Below are positions 1 through 4,795 of a stretch of 5,348 nucleotides of DNA, piece after piece; position 1 is the first letter of the stretch, and each line of letters starts with the position of its first letter. Source of the stretch: DATDYW01 sp036516995. Lineage in GTDB: Bacteria; Patescibacteriota; Minisyncoccia; Phycocordibacterales; JAACPR01. Below the pieces are notes generated by a model. The model had not been told where the DNA came from, ran no database searches, and saw nothing but the letters and a program-made list of their open reading frames with translations. Where the stretch lies: contig DATDYW010000032.1 of the NCBI GenBank assembly GCA_036516995.1, positions 1 through 5,348 on the forward strand. The letters run 5' to 3'. The translations under genes and the position numbers were made by a program.

Positions 1-606
1 CCGCTCGGTCTTGATCTCCCCGCCTGCCTCTTTTGTCACTTTCACCACCGCGCCGTACCCGTTGCCAACCGGCAGCACCATTACTCCGCCGACCTTCAGC
101 TGCTCAACTAGGCTCTCGGGCACCTCTGTTCCCATCGCCGAGACGAGAATTCTGTTGAACGGTGCCTGGGAGGGGAGGCCGAGCTCGCCTCCGGCTTGCT
201 CGATGGAGGCGCGGCGTGGAGCGCCGCGCCGCTTCGGGTGTCGCGCCAGATTTTCTTGCCCGAACCGCACCAGCTCCGGCACAATTTCCACGCCGAAGAC
301 CTCGCCGCGCTCGCCGACCACTGCCGCGAGCAGCGCCGTCGTCCAGCCGGAGCCCGAGCCGACGTCGAGGACGCGCTCTCCCGGTTGCGCGCCGAGGAGC
401 TCGAGCATGAACGCAACGGTGTACGGCTGCGAGATGGTCTGGCCGTGGCCGATTGGCAACGGGCGGTCGTCGTGGGCGTGCGCCGCCTCCGCAGGCGGCA
501 CGAAGCTGGCGCGGTCCGTTGCGCGGAACGCGCTAATGATGGCAGGAGAACGAAGGACACCATCCTCAACGAGGCCGTCTACCAGCGTGTCGTTGCCGTT
601 GGCCAC
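1..606 (-). CDS. Protein-L-isoaspartate O-methyltransferase-like protein (3' end cut by window)
   Basis: This is a SAM-dependent methyltransferase of the PCMT family, which in known members methylates abnormal L-isoaspartyl residues so that damaged cytosolic proteins can be repaired. The frame is open for 202 codons from GTG at 606 to the window edge; the family is usually about 200-220 residues, so only a short C-terminus is missing. Visible motifs are PIGHGQTISQPYTVA (residues 51-65, the PCMT substrate/active-site segment), the SAM-binding motif VLDVGSGSGWTTALLA (79-94), GEVFGVEIVPEL (101-112), and APFNRILVSA followed by VPESLVEQLKVGGVMVLPVG (148-181). The post-motif region has Asn151 where many relatives have Asp. 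An in-frame TAG at 618-616 lies four codons upstream and no other start codon intervenes, so the GTG is the only good start. It is divergent from the kinase-like gene at 671. The wording of the motifs resembles Parcubacteria homologues, which is recollection rather than a search. Confidence 0.9.
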   Translation of the reverse strand, partial: MANGNDTLVDGLVEDGVLRSPAIISAFRATDRASFVPPAEAAHAHDDRPLPIGHGQTISQPYTVAFMLELLGAQPGERVLDVGSGSGWTTALLAAVVGERGEVFGVEIVPELVRFGQENLARHPKRRGAPRRASIEQAGGELGLPSQAPFNRILVSAMGTEVPESLVEQLKVGGVMVLPVGNGYGAVVKVTKEAGGEIKTER

Positions 607-612
607 GCCCCT

Positions 613-618
613 ATCCTA
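613..618 (-). promoter_or_regulatory. Putative -10 hexamer TAGGAT just before the methyltransferase GTG
   Basis: TAGGAT on the minus strand ends six bases before the GTG start, the distance expected if transcription begins at the start codon (leaderless mRNA). The same bases contain AGGA seven bases from the GTG, which could instead be a Shine-Dalgarno sequence, so the reading is ambiguous. No good -35 hexamer is seen. Confidence 0.35.
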
Positions 619-632
619 CGCGCGTTCCGCGG

Positions 633-661
633 TTGACTTCTCGGTGCTGCGGGACTAGAAG
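633..661 (+). promoter_or_regulatory. Putative promoter of the P-loop kinase-like gene
   Basis: TTGACT (633-638) is followed after 17 bases by TAGAAG (656-661), a good -35 and a partial -10 match. The start site would fall near 668, leaving almost no leader before ATG 671. The alternative reading is that AGAAGGG at 657-663 acts as a ribosome binding site for a longer transcript. It lies in the 64-bp gap between the two divergent genes. Confidence 0.4.
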
Positions 662-670
662 GGATTCCAA

Positions 671-1396
671 ATGAAAAGCATCCCATCCTTTGCTCGCGAC
701 TTCATATCGCGCCTCCGGGCGCGCCGCGTCAAGCGCCACGAGCTCAACGACCGCGAAATCGCAGTCCGCAACCAGCTCCTGGCCGCGCTCCGCCCACCCG
801 TCCGCGCGACGCGCGTCCCCGCCGCTGTCGCCCTAGTCGGGCTCACGGGTTCGGGCAAGAGCGTCGTGTCCCGTCTGCTCGCCGCCGAGATTGGCGCCGT
901 CGTCGTTTCCACCGACGACATCCGCGTCATCCTCCGGGAGCACGGGCTCGGCTTCGACGCCGCCCACGGAATTGCCGAGCACCTGACGATTGCCTGCCTC
1001 TGCGCCGGCGGGAACGTCGTCATCGATGCCGACTTCGCCGACGCCACGAAGCGCGCGACGCTCGCCGAGGTTCTCTTCGCCACGGAGGCCCGCCTCGTCT
1101 ACGTTCGGACCGTCTGCGATCCGCACACCATGTTCGGCCGGGGGACGCGAGCCGAGGCCGAGCCGCGCTACGCCGGCGCCCACAGCACCTGGGACGGCTC
1201 GCTGCAGGAGAAGAGCGCCGCGGTGAAGCTCTGCGATCTCTGGCGCCGGACGCCGTGGCACTACGACCACGACCCGGAAATCACCGGCGGCTACTGGCAC
1301 CTGAAGCGCTTCGGGTTCGCCGACTACACCGTCGACACCACCGAGGAGGCCCTCTGGCAGAAGGCGGTCAGAAGAATTGCCAAGAAGCTCAAGTGA
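671..1396 (+). CDS. P-loop kinase-like protein (AAA_33 / zeta-toxin-like fold)
   Basis: This 241-residue soluble protein is a predicted P-loop NTPase of the small kinase type; its substrate is unknown. The Walker A motif is GLTGSGKS at residues 57-64, after a hydrophobic strand (VAALV). STDDIR at 80-85 is in the position where polynucleotide-kinase and zeta-toxin-like kinases have their S-x-D-x-[IL]R substrate/base motif. VVIDADFADATKR at 116-128 is a typical second strand with Asp followed by a basic lid-proximal segment. The C-terminal third (WRRTPWHYDHDPEITGGYWHLKRF, about 191-214) is rich in aromatic and basic residues and may contact substrate. There is no signal peptide or membrane segment. 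The gene starts at ATG 671 and a strong terminator follows the stop, so it appears to be monocistronic. No neighbouring antitoxin is seen, so a toxin role is not supported; general AAA_33 ATPase or kinase is the safest name. Confidence 0.8.
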   Translation: MKSIPSFARDFISRLRARRVKRHELNDREIAVRNQLLAALRPPVRATRVPAAVALVGLTGSGKSVVSRLLAAEIGAVVVSTDDIRVILREHGLGFDAAHGIAEHLTIACLCAGGNVVIDADFADATKRATLAEVLFATEARLVYVRTVCDPHTMFGRGTRAEAEPRYAGAHSTWDGSLQEKSAAVKLCDLWRRTPWHYDHDPEITGGYWHLKRFGFADYTVDTTEEALWQKAVRRIAKKLK

Positions 1397-1401
1397 TTGC
1401 G

Positions 1402-1435
1402 GCCGGGCGCGCGGAGCGCGCCCGGCTTTTCTTTT
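1402..1435 (+). terminator. Rho-independent terminator of the kinase-like gene
   Basis: A perfect 11-bp GC stem pairs 1402-1412 with 1416-1426 around a GGA loop (1413-1415), followed directly by TTTTCTTTT (1427-1435). It begins five bases after the TGA stop of the upstream gene. It is unambiguously a terminator on the plus strand. Confidence 0.93.
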
Positions 1436-1460
1436 GGAGCAGGTTTGCCCCGCGGCGCAG

Positions 1461-1469
1461 AAAAAGAAA
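1461..1469. repeat. Left copy of the insertion-site direct repeat (AAAAAGAAA)
   Basis: The nine bases AAAAAGAAA immediately outside the left IS end are repeated exactly at 2201-2209 outside the right end. IS1595-family elements usually duplicate 8 bp; a 9-bp match is seen here, and the A-rich sequence leaves one base of ambiguity about the exact IS boundary. Confidence 0.85.
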
Positions 1470-1487
1470 GGAGCTTGTATAGAAGAT
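1470..1487 (+). repeat. Left terminal inverted repeat of the IS
   Basis: These 18 bases are the exact reverse complement of 2183-2200. The transposase stop codon (TAG at 1497-1495) lies only eight bases inside this repeat. Confidence 0.92.
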
Positions 1488-1494
1488 CGACGCC

Positions 1495-2160
1495 CTAGCC
1501 GGGCCGCCGCGCCAGCAGGGCCTTGATTCGCTTGGCCAGGTCGTCGCGGCGGTGGTTGAACCGGTACTCCATTTCCTTGAGGTACAGGAAGAAGCTGCCG
1601 CGGCTGATGCCGTAGTAGCGGCGGAGCTTGGTCTTGGCGTAGCCCCAGAAGGACTCGATCCCGTTGATGTGGTTGCGCCGGCCGCGGGCGAACTCCCGCC
1701 CGTGGTCGATGCGGTAGTGCCGGTAGCCCTCGGTGATGAGGCCGTCGTAGCTGGCGAGCGAATCGGAGTAGATGGTCGACCCCTCGGGCACCTTGGCCTT
1801 GATGACGAGGCGGAGCGTGGCCTTCGACACGTTCGGCACCGGCCGGGTGTACACGCGGCCCCGGCGCTTCAGGAGGCCGAAGACAATGACCTTTCCCGCC
1901 GCGCCCCGGCCGCGCTTGCCCTTCCGGTGCCCGCCGAAGTAGCTCTCGTCCGCCTCGACCTCGCCGTCGAGGATCGACTCGCGCTCGCACTCCCGGGCGA
2001 GGCGGCGGCGAATCTCGCGGTACACCCGCGCCGCCGTGTGCCGGTGCACGCCGACGGCCCGCGCCGCGGTGCCCGCGGGCATCTCGAAGGCGAAGCACTC
2101 CGCCAGCCGCCCGGTCTGGCGGGCGGTGAGCTTCGACCACTTCAGGCGCGGCGCCGGCAC
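1495..2160 (-). CDS. IS1595-family DDE-type transposase
   Basis: This 221-residue transposase catalyses cut-and-paste or replicative movement of the surrounding element. A helix-turn-helix-like region (about residues 11-50, LTARQTGRLAECFAFEMPAGTAARAVGVHRHTAARVYREI split across two helix pairs) precedes the catalytic domain. Catalytic-core motifs are EADESYFGG (69-77, Asp71), KGKRGRG (80-86), YSDSLASY (131-138, Asp133) and HINGIESFWGYAK (164-176 region, with Asn166, Glu169 and a following Lys), then KEMEYRFNHR (195-204). This is the DD(N/E)K arrangement of IS1595. No N-terminal CxxC zinc ribbon is present, as in shorter members. The start is taken as GTG 2160: a TAG at 2190-2188 closes the frame upstream and the first internal ATG (codon 27) would cut the HTH region. 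All key residues are present. Confidence 0.93.
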   Translation of the reverse strand: MPAPRLKWSKLTARQTGRLAECFAFEMPAGTAARAVGVHRHTAARVYREIRRRLARECERESILDGEVEADESYFGGHRKGKRGRGAAGKVIVFGLLKRRGRVYTRPVPNVSKATLRLVIKAKVPEGSTIYSDSLASYDGLITEGYRHYRIDHGREFARGRRNHINGIESFWGYAKTKLRRYYGISRGSFFLYLKEMEYRFNHRRDDLAKRIKALLARRPG

Positions 2161-2167
2161 GGGGACC

Positions 2168-2195
2168 AGTCTAGAACGTGGAATCTTCTATACAA
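2168..2195 (-). promoter_or_regulatory. Putative transposase promoter partly inside the right inverted repeat
   Basis: On the minus strand TTGTAT (2195-2190, within the terminal repeat) is followed after 16 bases by TAGACT (2173-2168). The -10 ends seven bases before GTG 2160, so the transcript would be nearly leaderless. No Shine-Dalgarno sequence is seen in the intervening GGTCCCC. Confidence 0.45.
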
Positions 2196-2200
2196 GCTCC
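2183..2200 (-). repeat. Right terminal inverted repeat of the IS
   Basis: This is the exact 18-base inverse of 1470-1487 and abuts the right direct-repeat copy. It supplies the putative -35 hexamer of the transposase promoter. Confidence 0.92.
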
Positions 2201-2209
2201 AAAAAGAAA
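2201..2209. repeat. Right copy of the insertion-site direct repeat (AAAAAGAAA)
   Basis: This is identical to 1461-1469. Read on the minus strand it is most of the T-tract of the terminator of the adjacent gene, so it marks the original insertion target. Confidence 0.85.
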
Positions 2210-2236
2210 AGCCGCGCGACGAGAACGTCGCGCGGC
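2201..2236 (-). terminator. Rho-independent terminator of the Lys/Ala-rich protein gene
   Basis: On the minus strand an 11-bp stem (2236-2226 with 2221-2211) closes a four-base loop (TTCT) and is followed by TTTTCTTTTT (2210-2201). It starts eleven bases after the TGA stop at 2250-2248. The IS end begins directly after the T-tract, so the terminator is complete despite the insertion and also shields the IS from upstream transcription. Confidence 0.92.
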
Positions 2237-2247
2237 GGGGCATTGAA

Positions 2248-2994
2248 TCAGGCGGCCGGGGGAGCGGCCTCGCCCGCGGGCTCGGCCTCGGGCAGCGGCC
2301 GGCGGGGGCCAACCGGCCCCACGATCCGGAACTGCCTCGAGGTCGTTTTCGCGCCCGGTCCGGTGTACCGCTCCTTCTTGACACCCGTGAGCGCGTTGGC
2401 GATCGCGAGGCCCACCAGGTCGGAGCGGATGCCCGCAGCCGGGCCGCCGAGCTCGCGGGTGATATCGCCGCAGCGAACCACCACGCTGCCGTCGGTCGCG
2501 TGCGGCGCCAGGTGCTTGGCCACCAGGTTGATGTGCGCCGCGTAGCTCAGGGAGTTGGCGGGCAGCCTGTCCCTCCAGTTGGCTTTCTTGCGCCCGGCGG
2601 ACTTCTTGGCCTTGGCTTTGGCAGCCAGTTTGGAGGCCGACGCGTCCTTCTTGGCCTGCACCTTCCTGGGTGCCGTCTTTGCGGTGGCCGGAGCCGGGCT
2701 CGGGGGCAGCTCGGCTGCGCCGGCCCTGCGGCCGCTGTTGCCGAGCAGCCTCAGGAGGGTCTCCGCGTTCGCGGGTTCGGCGAGGTGCCGGACGATGGCC
2801 GCGGCGTGTCGGGAGTCGAGGCTCCCGAGGGGGACGAGGCTCTGGCGCACGCTCTCGAGACGCTTGGAGGCCTCGGCGATCATGGGACGGTGCTGGGTGC
2901 AGAACATGTCCCAGAGTTTGTCGGCCGCGACCGTGCTTTTCTTGATGCCGAAAGCTGTTTTCCAGCCCGGCGTTGGCTTCTTTGTCTTTCTCAT
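2248..2994 (-). CDS. Unrecognised protein with Lys/Ala/Pro-rich linker between two domains
   Basis: This 248-residue protein is not recognised. The N-terminal part (about 1-87) is basic at the start (MRKTKKP) and then looks helical, with LWDMFCTQHRPMIAEASKRLESVR at about 27-50 and a Leu-rich end, LLRLLGN. Residues 88-137 form a low-complexity linker rich in Ala, Pro and Lys (KAKAKK, GRKK). A compact C-terminal region (about 145-226) holds LSYAAHINLVAKHLAP, VVVRCGDITRELGG and IRSDLVGLAIANALTG, and the tail is Pro/Glu/Ala-rich. There is no signal peptide or membrane segment, so it is probably cytosolic. The lysine-rich linker resembles those of nucleic-acid-binding proteins, so DNA or RNA binding is a weak inference only. 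The start is ATG 2994; an ATG at 3019 is in another frame. A promoter candidate lies upstream and a strong terminator downstream, which supports this as a real single-gene unit. It is divergent from the CapA-like gene. Confidence 0.8.
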   Translation of the reverse strand: MRKTKKPTPGWKTAFGIKKSTVAADKLWDMFCTQHRPMIAEASKRLESVRQSLVPLGSLDSRHAAAIVRHLAEPANAETLLRLLGNSGRRAGAAELPPSPAPATAKTAPRKVQAKKDASASKLAAKAKAKKSAGRKKANWRDRLPANSLSYAAHINLVAKHLAPHATDGSVVVRCGDITRELGGPAAGIRSDLVGLAIANALTGVKKERYTGPGAKTTSRQFRIVGPVGPRRPLPEAEPAGEAAPPAA

Positions 2995-3027
2995 AGTTCA
3001 GTGGCGACGTGGCCACCATTTAAAGAC

Positions 3028-3056
3028 TTCCTACAACTTTTCGGTTTTTCAGTCAA
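3028..3056 (-). promoter_or_regulatory. Putative promoter of the Lys/Ala-rich protein gene
   Basis: On the minus strand TTGACT (3056-3051) is followed after 17 bases by TAGGAA (3033-3028), a good -35 and a weak -10. The spacer is A-rich and the area is clearly less GC-rich than its surroundings. A leader of roughly 25 bases would precede ATG 2994, with no obvious Shine-Dalgarno sequence. Confidence 0.4.
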
Positions 3057-3102
3057 GTGGCCAGCCGGGCTGGGCGGCGAGCTGACGGCGGAGCTCCTCC
3101 GG

Positions 3103-3108
3103 TACACT
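3103..3108 (+). promoter_or_regulatory. Putative -10 hexamer TACACT before the CapA-like gene
   Basis: TACACT ends six bases before GTG 3115, placing the expected transcription start at the start codon. The upstream CTGACG (3082-3087) is a weak -35 at 15-bp spacing. There is no Shine-Dalgarno sequence at normal distance; the nearest GGAG (3090-3093) is about 20 bases away. Confidence 0.4.
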
Positions 3109-3114
3109 CTCCTG

Positions 3115-4128
3115 GTGAAAAACGGCGAAAGGTGGCTGGCCGCCGCCGCGGGCACGGCCGCGGTTCTGCTGGTAGCAACGGTCGCCGCTCTCTACCGTCC
3201 CGCCGAGCTAGCCGAGGATGTCGCTCCCGCGCCGACCGTGCCGCCGCCCGTCCGCGCCGTCTTCGTTGGCGACATTATGCTCGACCGCGGCGTCGCGAGG
3301 CACGCGGCGCAGAAGGGAGAGCGCTCGCTCGTTTCGGACAACGTCCGCGCGCTCCTCGCCGAGGCCGACCTGCGCGTCGGCAACCTCGAGGGGACGATTA
3401 CCGCGTCGAGCTCGGTGGCGCTCGTGGACGCCTCAATTCTGCGCTTCACGTTTGCGCCGACTCTCGCCGAAACGTTTCTGCGCGATTTAAATTTCAGCGC
3501 CGTCTCGAGCGCAAACAATCACGGGCTCGATTTCGGTGAGGAAGGGTTGGCGGAAACGAGGGAGAATTTGAAGCGATGGAGTATTGCGACATTTGGCGAT
3601 CCACTCAATGGCAGCGACGAGTGGGCATCGATTGATGTTCGCGGCAAAACGGTTTGTCTCGTTGGATACCACGATCTCTTTGCACAGAACTCGGAGCGCG
3701 TAGCGGCGCTGCTCGCGAAAATTGAGCCGGAGTGCTGGCGCAGCGCGGTCGTGGCGCACTGGGGCGAGGAGTACCAGGCAGCAGCTACGGATCGGCAGCG
3801 GCTGCTCGCCCGGCAATTTGTGGATGCGGGCGCGGACTTGGTAATTGGCGCGCATCCTCACGTTGTCCAACCTTCTGAAATTTATCGCGGCGTGCCGATT
3901 TTCTACTCGCTCGGCAACTTCGTCTTCGACCAGGATTTCTCGTGGGCAACGACGCACGGGATTGCGGTGGTTGCCGAGTTTGGCGACGACGGGACGCGCG
4001 TCACGCCGATCGCGCTCGCCTCGCGTGAGATGGAGACGGGTTTGGCGGGGGAGGAGGAGTGGGGGAGGGTGCTGGGGGCGCTGGAAATGGAGCTGGCTGG
4101 AGGCACGGTGTCGGTACCGCGAGAGTAG
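3115..4128 (+). CDS. CapA/PGA_cap-family protein, membrane-anchored metallophosphatase-like
   Basis: This 337-residue protein belongs to the family of CapA, the poly-gamma-glutamate capsule protein, whose domain has a calcineurin-like metallophosphatase fold. A hydrophobic segment at about 8-27 is a signal anchor, followed by a Pro/Ala-rich stretch (35-46), so the domain should sit outside the membrane. Family motifs in order are FVGDIMLDRGV (50-60), VGNLEG (88-93), SANNHGLDFG (132-141), VVAHWGEEY (212-220), VIGAHPHVVQ (243-252) and FYSLGNFVFDQ (263-273). Asp53, Asn135/His136, His215 and His247/His249 are the likely metal or active-site residues. GTG 3115 is chosen because it keeps a short basic N-terminus (MKNGERW) before the membrane segment; the frame is open far upstream but that part is antisense to other genes. 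No capBC-type ligase genes are adjacent, so true poly-gamma-glutamate synthesis is not supported; a polysaccharide or envelope role is possible. Base composition is less GC-rich in the middle (30 of 60 bases at 3541-3600). Confidence 0.88.
   Translation: MKNGERWLAAAAGTAAVLLVATVAALYRPAELAEDVAPAPTVPPPVRAVFVGDIMLDRGVARHAAQKGERSLVSDNVRALLAEADLRVGNLEGTITASSSVALVDASILRFTFAPTLAETFLRDLNFSAVSSANNHGLDFGEEGLAETRENLKRWSIATFGDPLNGSDEWASIDVRGKTVCLVGYHDLFAQNSERVAALLAKIEPECWRSAVVAHWGEEYQAAATDRQRLLARQFVDAGADLVIGAHPHVVQPSEIYRGVPIFYSLGNFVFDQDFSWATTHGIAVVAEFGDDGTRVTPIALASREMETGLAGEEEWGRVLGALEMELAGGTVSVPRE
4038..4078 (+). other. G-run cluster with G-quadruplex potential
   Basis: Runs of three to five G occur at 4038-4040, 4047-4051, 4061-4065, 4067-4069 and 4074-4078 on the coding strand near the 3' end of the CapA-like gene, with a GGAGGAG stretch between the second and third. 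One loop is nine bases, so it falls slightly outside the strict four-tract rule. It encodes a Gly/Glu-rich stretch and may have no separate role. Confidence 0.3.
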
Positions 4129-4155
4129 TCGTCGTGGTAAACAGTGTCGGTTCTC

Positions 4156-4227
4156 GCTCCCATCGTTCAATGGATAGGACACTGGCCTCCGAAGCTGGAG
4201 ATGTAGGTTCGATTCCTACTGGGAGCA
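4156..4227 (+). tRNA. tRNA-Arg, anticodon CCG
   Basis: This is a complete 72-base cloverleaf. The acceptor stem GCTCCCA pairs perfectly with TGGGAGC (4220-4226) and the discriminator is A4227. The D arm is GTTC/GGAC, the anticodon stem is CTGGC/GCTGG with two G-U pairs, and the anticodon loop is CTCCGAA with anticodon CCG, reading CGG. The variable loop is AGAT, and the T arm is GTAGG-TTCGATT-CCTAC. The 3' CCA is not encoded (the gene is followed by CATC), so it must be added by a nucleotidyltransferase. It lies 27 bases after the CapA-like stop. No clear dedicated promoter or terminator is seen. Confidence 0.95.
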
Positions 4228-4267
4228 CATCAAAATCTCGCTGCCAGCGCGTCTGTCCGAGATAGTT

Positions 4268-4273
4268 TAGAAT
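4268..4273 (+). promoter_or_regulatory. Putative -10 hexamer TAGAAT before the first secreted-protein gene
   Basis: TAGAAT, one mismatch from TATAAT, ends eight bases before ATG 4282. No Shine-Dalgarno sequence exists in the intervening AGCGGTCC and no clear -35 is seen. A near-leaderless transcript is inferred. Confidence 0.45.
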
Positions 4274-4281
4274 AGCGGTCC

Positions 4282-4719
4282 ATGTCTAAACGAACCCTGC
4301 TTGCCGTCCTGGCCCTGGCGGCTGCCGTCGCCGCCCTTTCGCCGACCGTCGCCTCGGCCGCGTTCCTCAACATTGCCGCGGAAGACCTGCCTCCTGCGGG
4401 GCTGACCGTCGCCACGCGCGACCGTGGGCGCGTCGCCGACCTCGCGGCCAGCACCCGGGCTCCGTCCGACGTTACCGTTTCCTGCGACTCCCGCGCCAAG
4501 GTGCAGGTGGAGCTGATCGGCAGCCTCGAGAAGCCGAAGAAGTTTCTCTGCAAGGACAAGGCGCGCGGCATCGCCACCTTCATTCTCCCCGGGCTCTCCG
4601 GCCTGCGCGTCTCGCTCGTCTCGGCCGGCGGCGGCAAGCCGGTCGTGCTCCACTTTATTCTCCGCGAGCTCGCGCCCGGGGGCGAGGCGTACTACGAGGC
4701 GGTGAGCCTACGGCGGTAG
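4282..4719 (+). CDS. Small secreted protein, unrecognised, two-cysteine type (first of tandem pair)
   Basis: This 145-residue protein has a clear Sec signal peptide: basic MSKR, a hydrophobic core LLAVLALAAAVAAL (6-19), and a likely cleavage after ASA (residue 26). The mature part of about 119 residues has alternating hydrophobic strands (VTVSC at 64-68, KVQVELIG at 73-80, LRVSLV at 108-113, VVLHFIL at 121-127), suggesting an all-beta domain. Its only two cysteines, Cys68 and Cys90, could form a disulfide after export. The function is unknown and no catalytic motif is visible. The core resembles that of the next gene. The start at ATG 4282 is fixed by the signal peptide and the upstream TAGAAT. 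No strong terminator follows the TAG stop, so read-through into the next gene is possible. Confidence 0.8.
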   Translation: MSKRTLLAVLALAAAVAALSPTVASAAFLNIAAEDLPPAGLTVATRDRGRVADLAASTRAPSDVTVSCDSRAKVQVELIGSLEKPKKFLCKDKARGIATFILPGLSGLRVSLVSAGGGKPVVLHFILRELAPGGEAYYEAVSLRR

Positions 4720-4761
4720 GGCAGAGTCTGCGCGGTCGCTCTCCCCAGTTCCGCCGTCTGG

Positions 4762-4767
4762 TAGAAT
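4762..4767 (+). promoter_or_regulatory. Putative -10 hexamer TAGAAT before the second secreted-protein gene
   Basis: This is the same hexamer as before the preceding gene, here 28 bases before the preferred GTG 4796. If it is a -10, transcription would begin around 4774, inside or after the alternative GTG 4769, which favours GTG 4796 with a leader of about 22 bases. Confidence 0.4.
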
Positions 4768-4795
4768 CGTGGCGTCTAGTCGCACCCAAAACGCC

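Larger units (their letters stand above)
1470..2200 (-). mobile_element. Complete IS1595-family insertion sequence (731 bp)
   Basis: The element is bounded by perfect 18-bp inverted repeats (1470-1487 and 2183-2200, starting GGAGCTTGTATAGAAG when read inward) and flanked by a 9-bp direct repeat. Similarity between the ends continues imperfectly inward for about 12 further bases (ACG, then CTAG, with one gap). It carries one full-length transposase on the minus strand that nearly fills the element. Its size and single short transposase fit the IS1016-like branch of the IS1595 family. Intact ends, intact direct repeats and an open transposase frame suggest a recent and possibly still active insertion. 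It sits between two convergent genes and interrupts no coding sequence. Confidence 0.93.

Noticed and set aside
11..658. Plus-strand open frame opposite the methyltransferase-like gene
   Set aside because: The minus-strand frame carries clear PCMT motifs; the plus-strand product is Ser/Pro/Arg-rich without any motif.
671..1396. Toxin of a zeta/epsilon-type toxin-antitoxin pair
   Set aside because: No small antitoxin-like gene is adjacent; the only near gene is a divergent methyltransferase-like gene.
833..2140. Long minus-strand open frame across the kinase-like gene and the IS
   Set aside because: It overlaps two well-supported genes and the IS end in another frame; its Arg/Pro/Gly-rich translation is typical of GC-rich shadow frames.
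1552..3114. Long open stretch upstream of, and in frame with, the CapA-like gene
   Set aside because: It is antisense to the transposase and to the Lys/Ala-rich gene, crosses an IS boundary and has low-complexity composition; the CapA-like protein with a proper membrane anchor begins at GTG 3115.
4001..4265. Short open frames on both strands covering the tRNA, with VGIEPTS- or VGSIPTGS-like text
   Set aside because: These are well-known false proteins translated from tRNA genes; the cloverleaf is perfect.
4718..4735. Small inverted repeat (GCAGA/CTGC) after the first secreted-protein gene as a terminator
   Set aside because: The stem is too short and no T-tract follows.
4769..4771. GTG 4769 as start of the second secreted protein
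   Set aside because: It is only one base after the TAGAAT box and would lie upstream of the expected transcription start; GTG 4796 gives a better signal peptide. It is kept as an alternative only.
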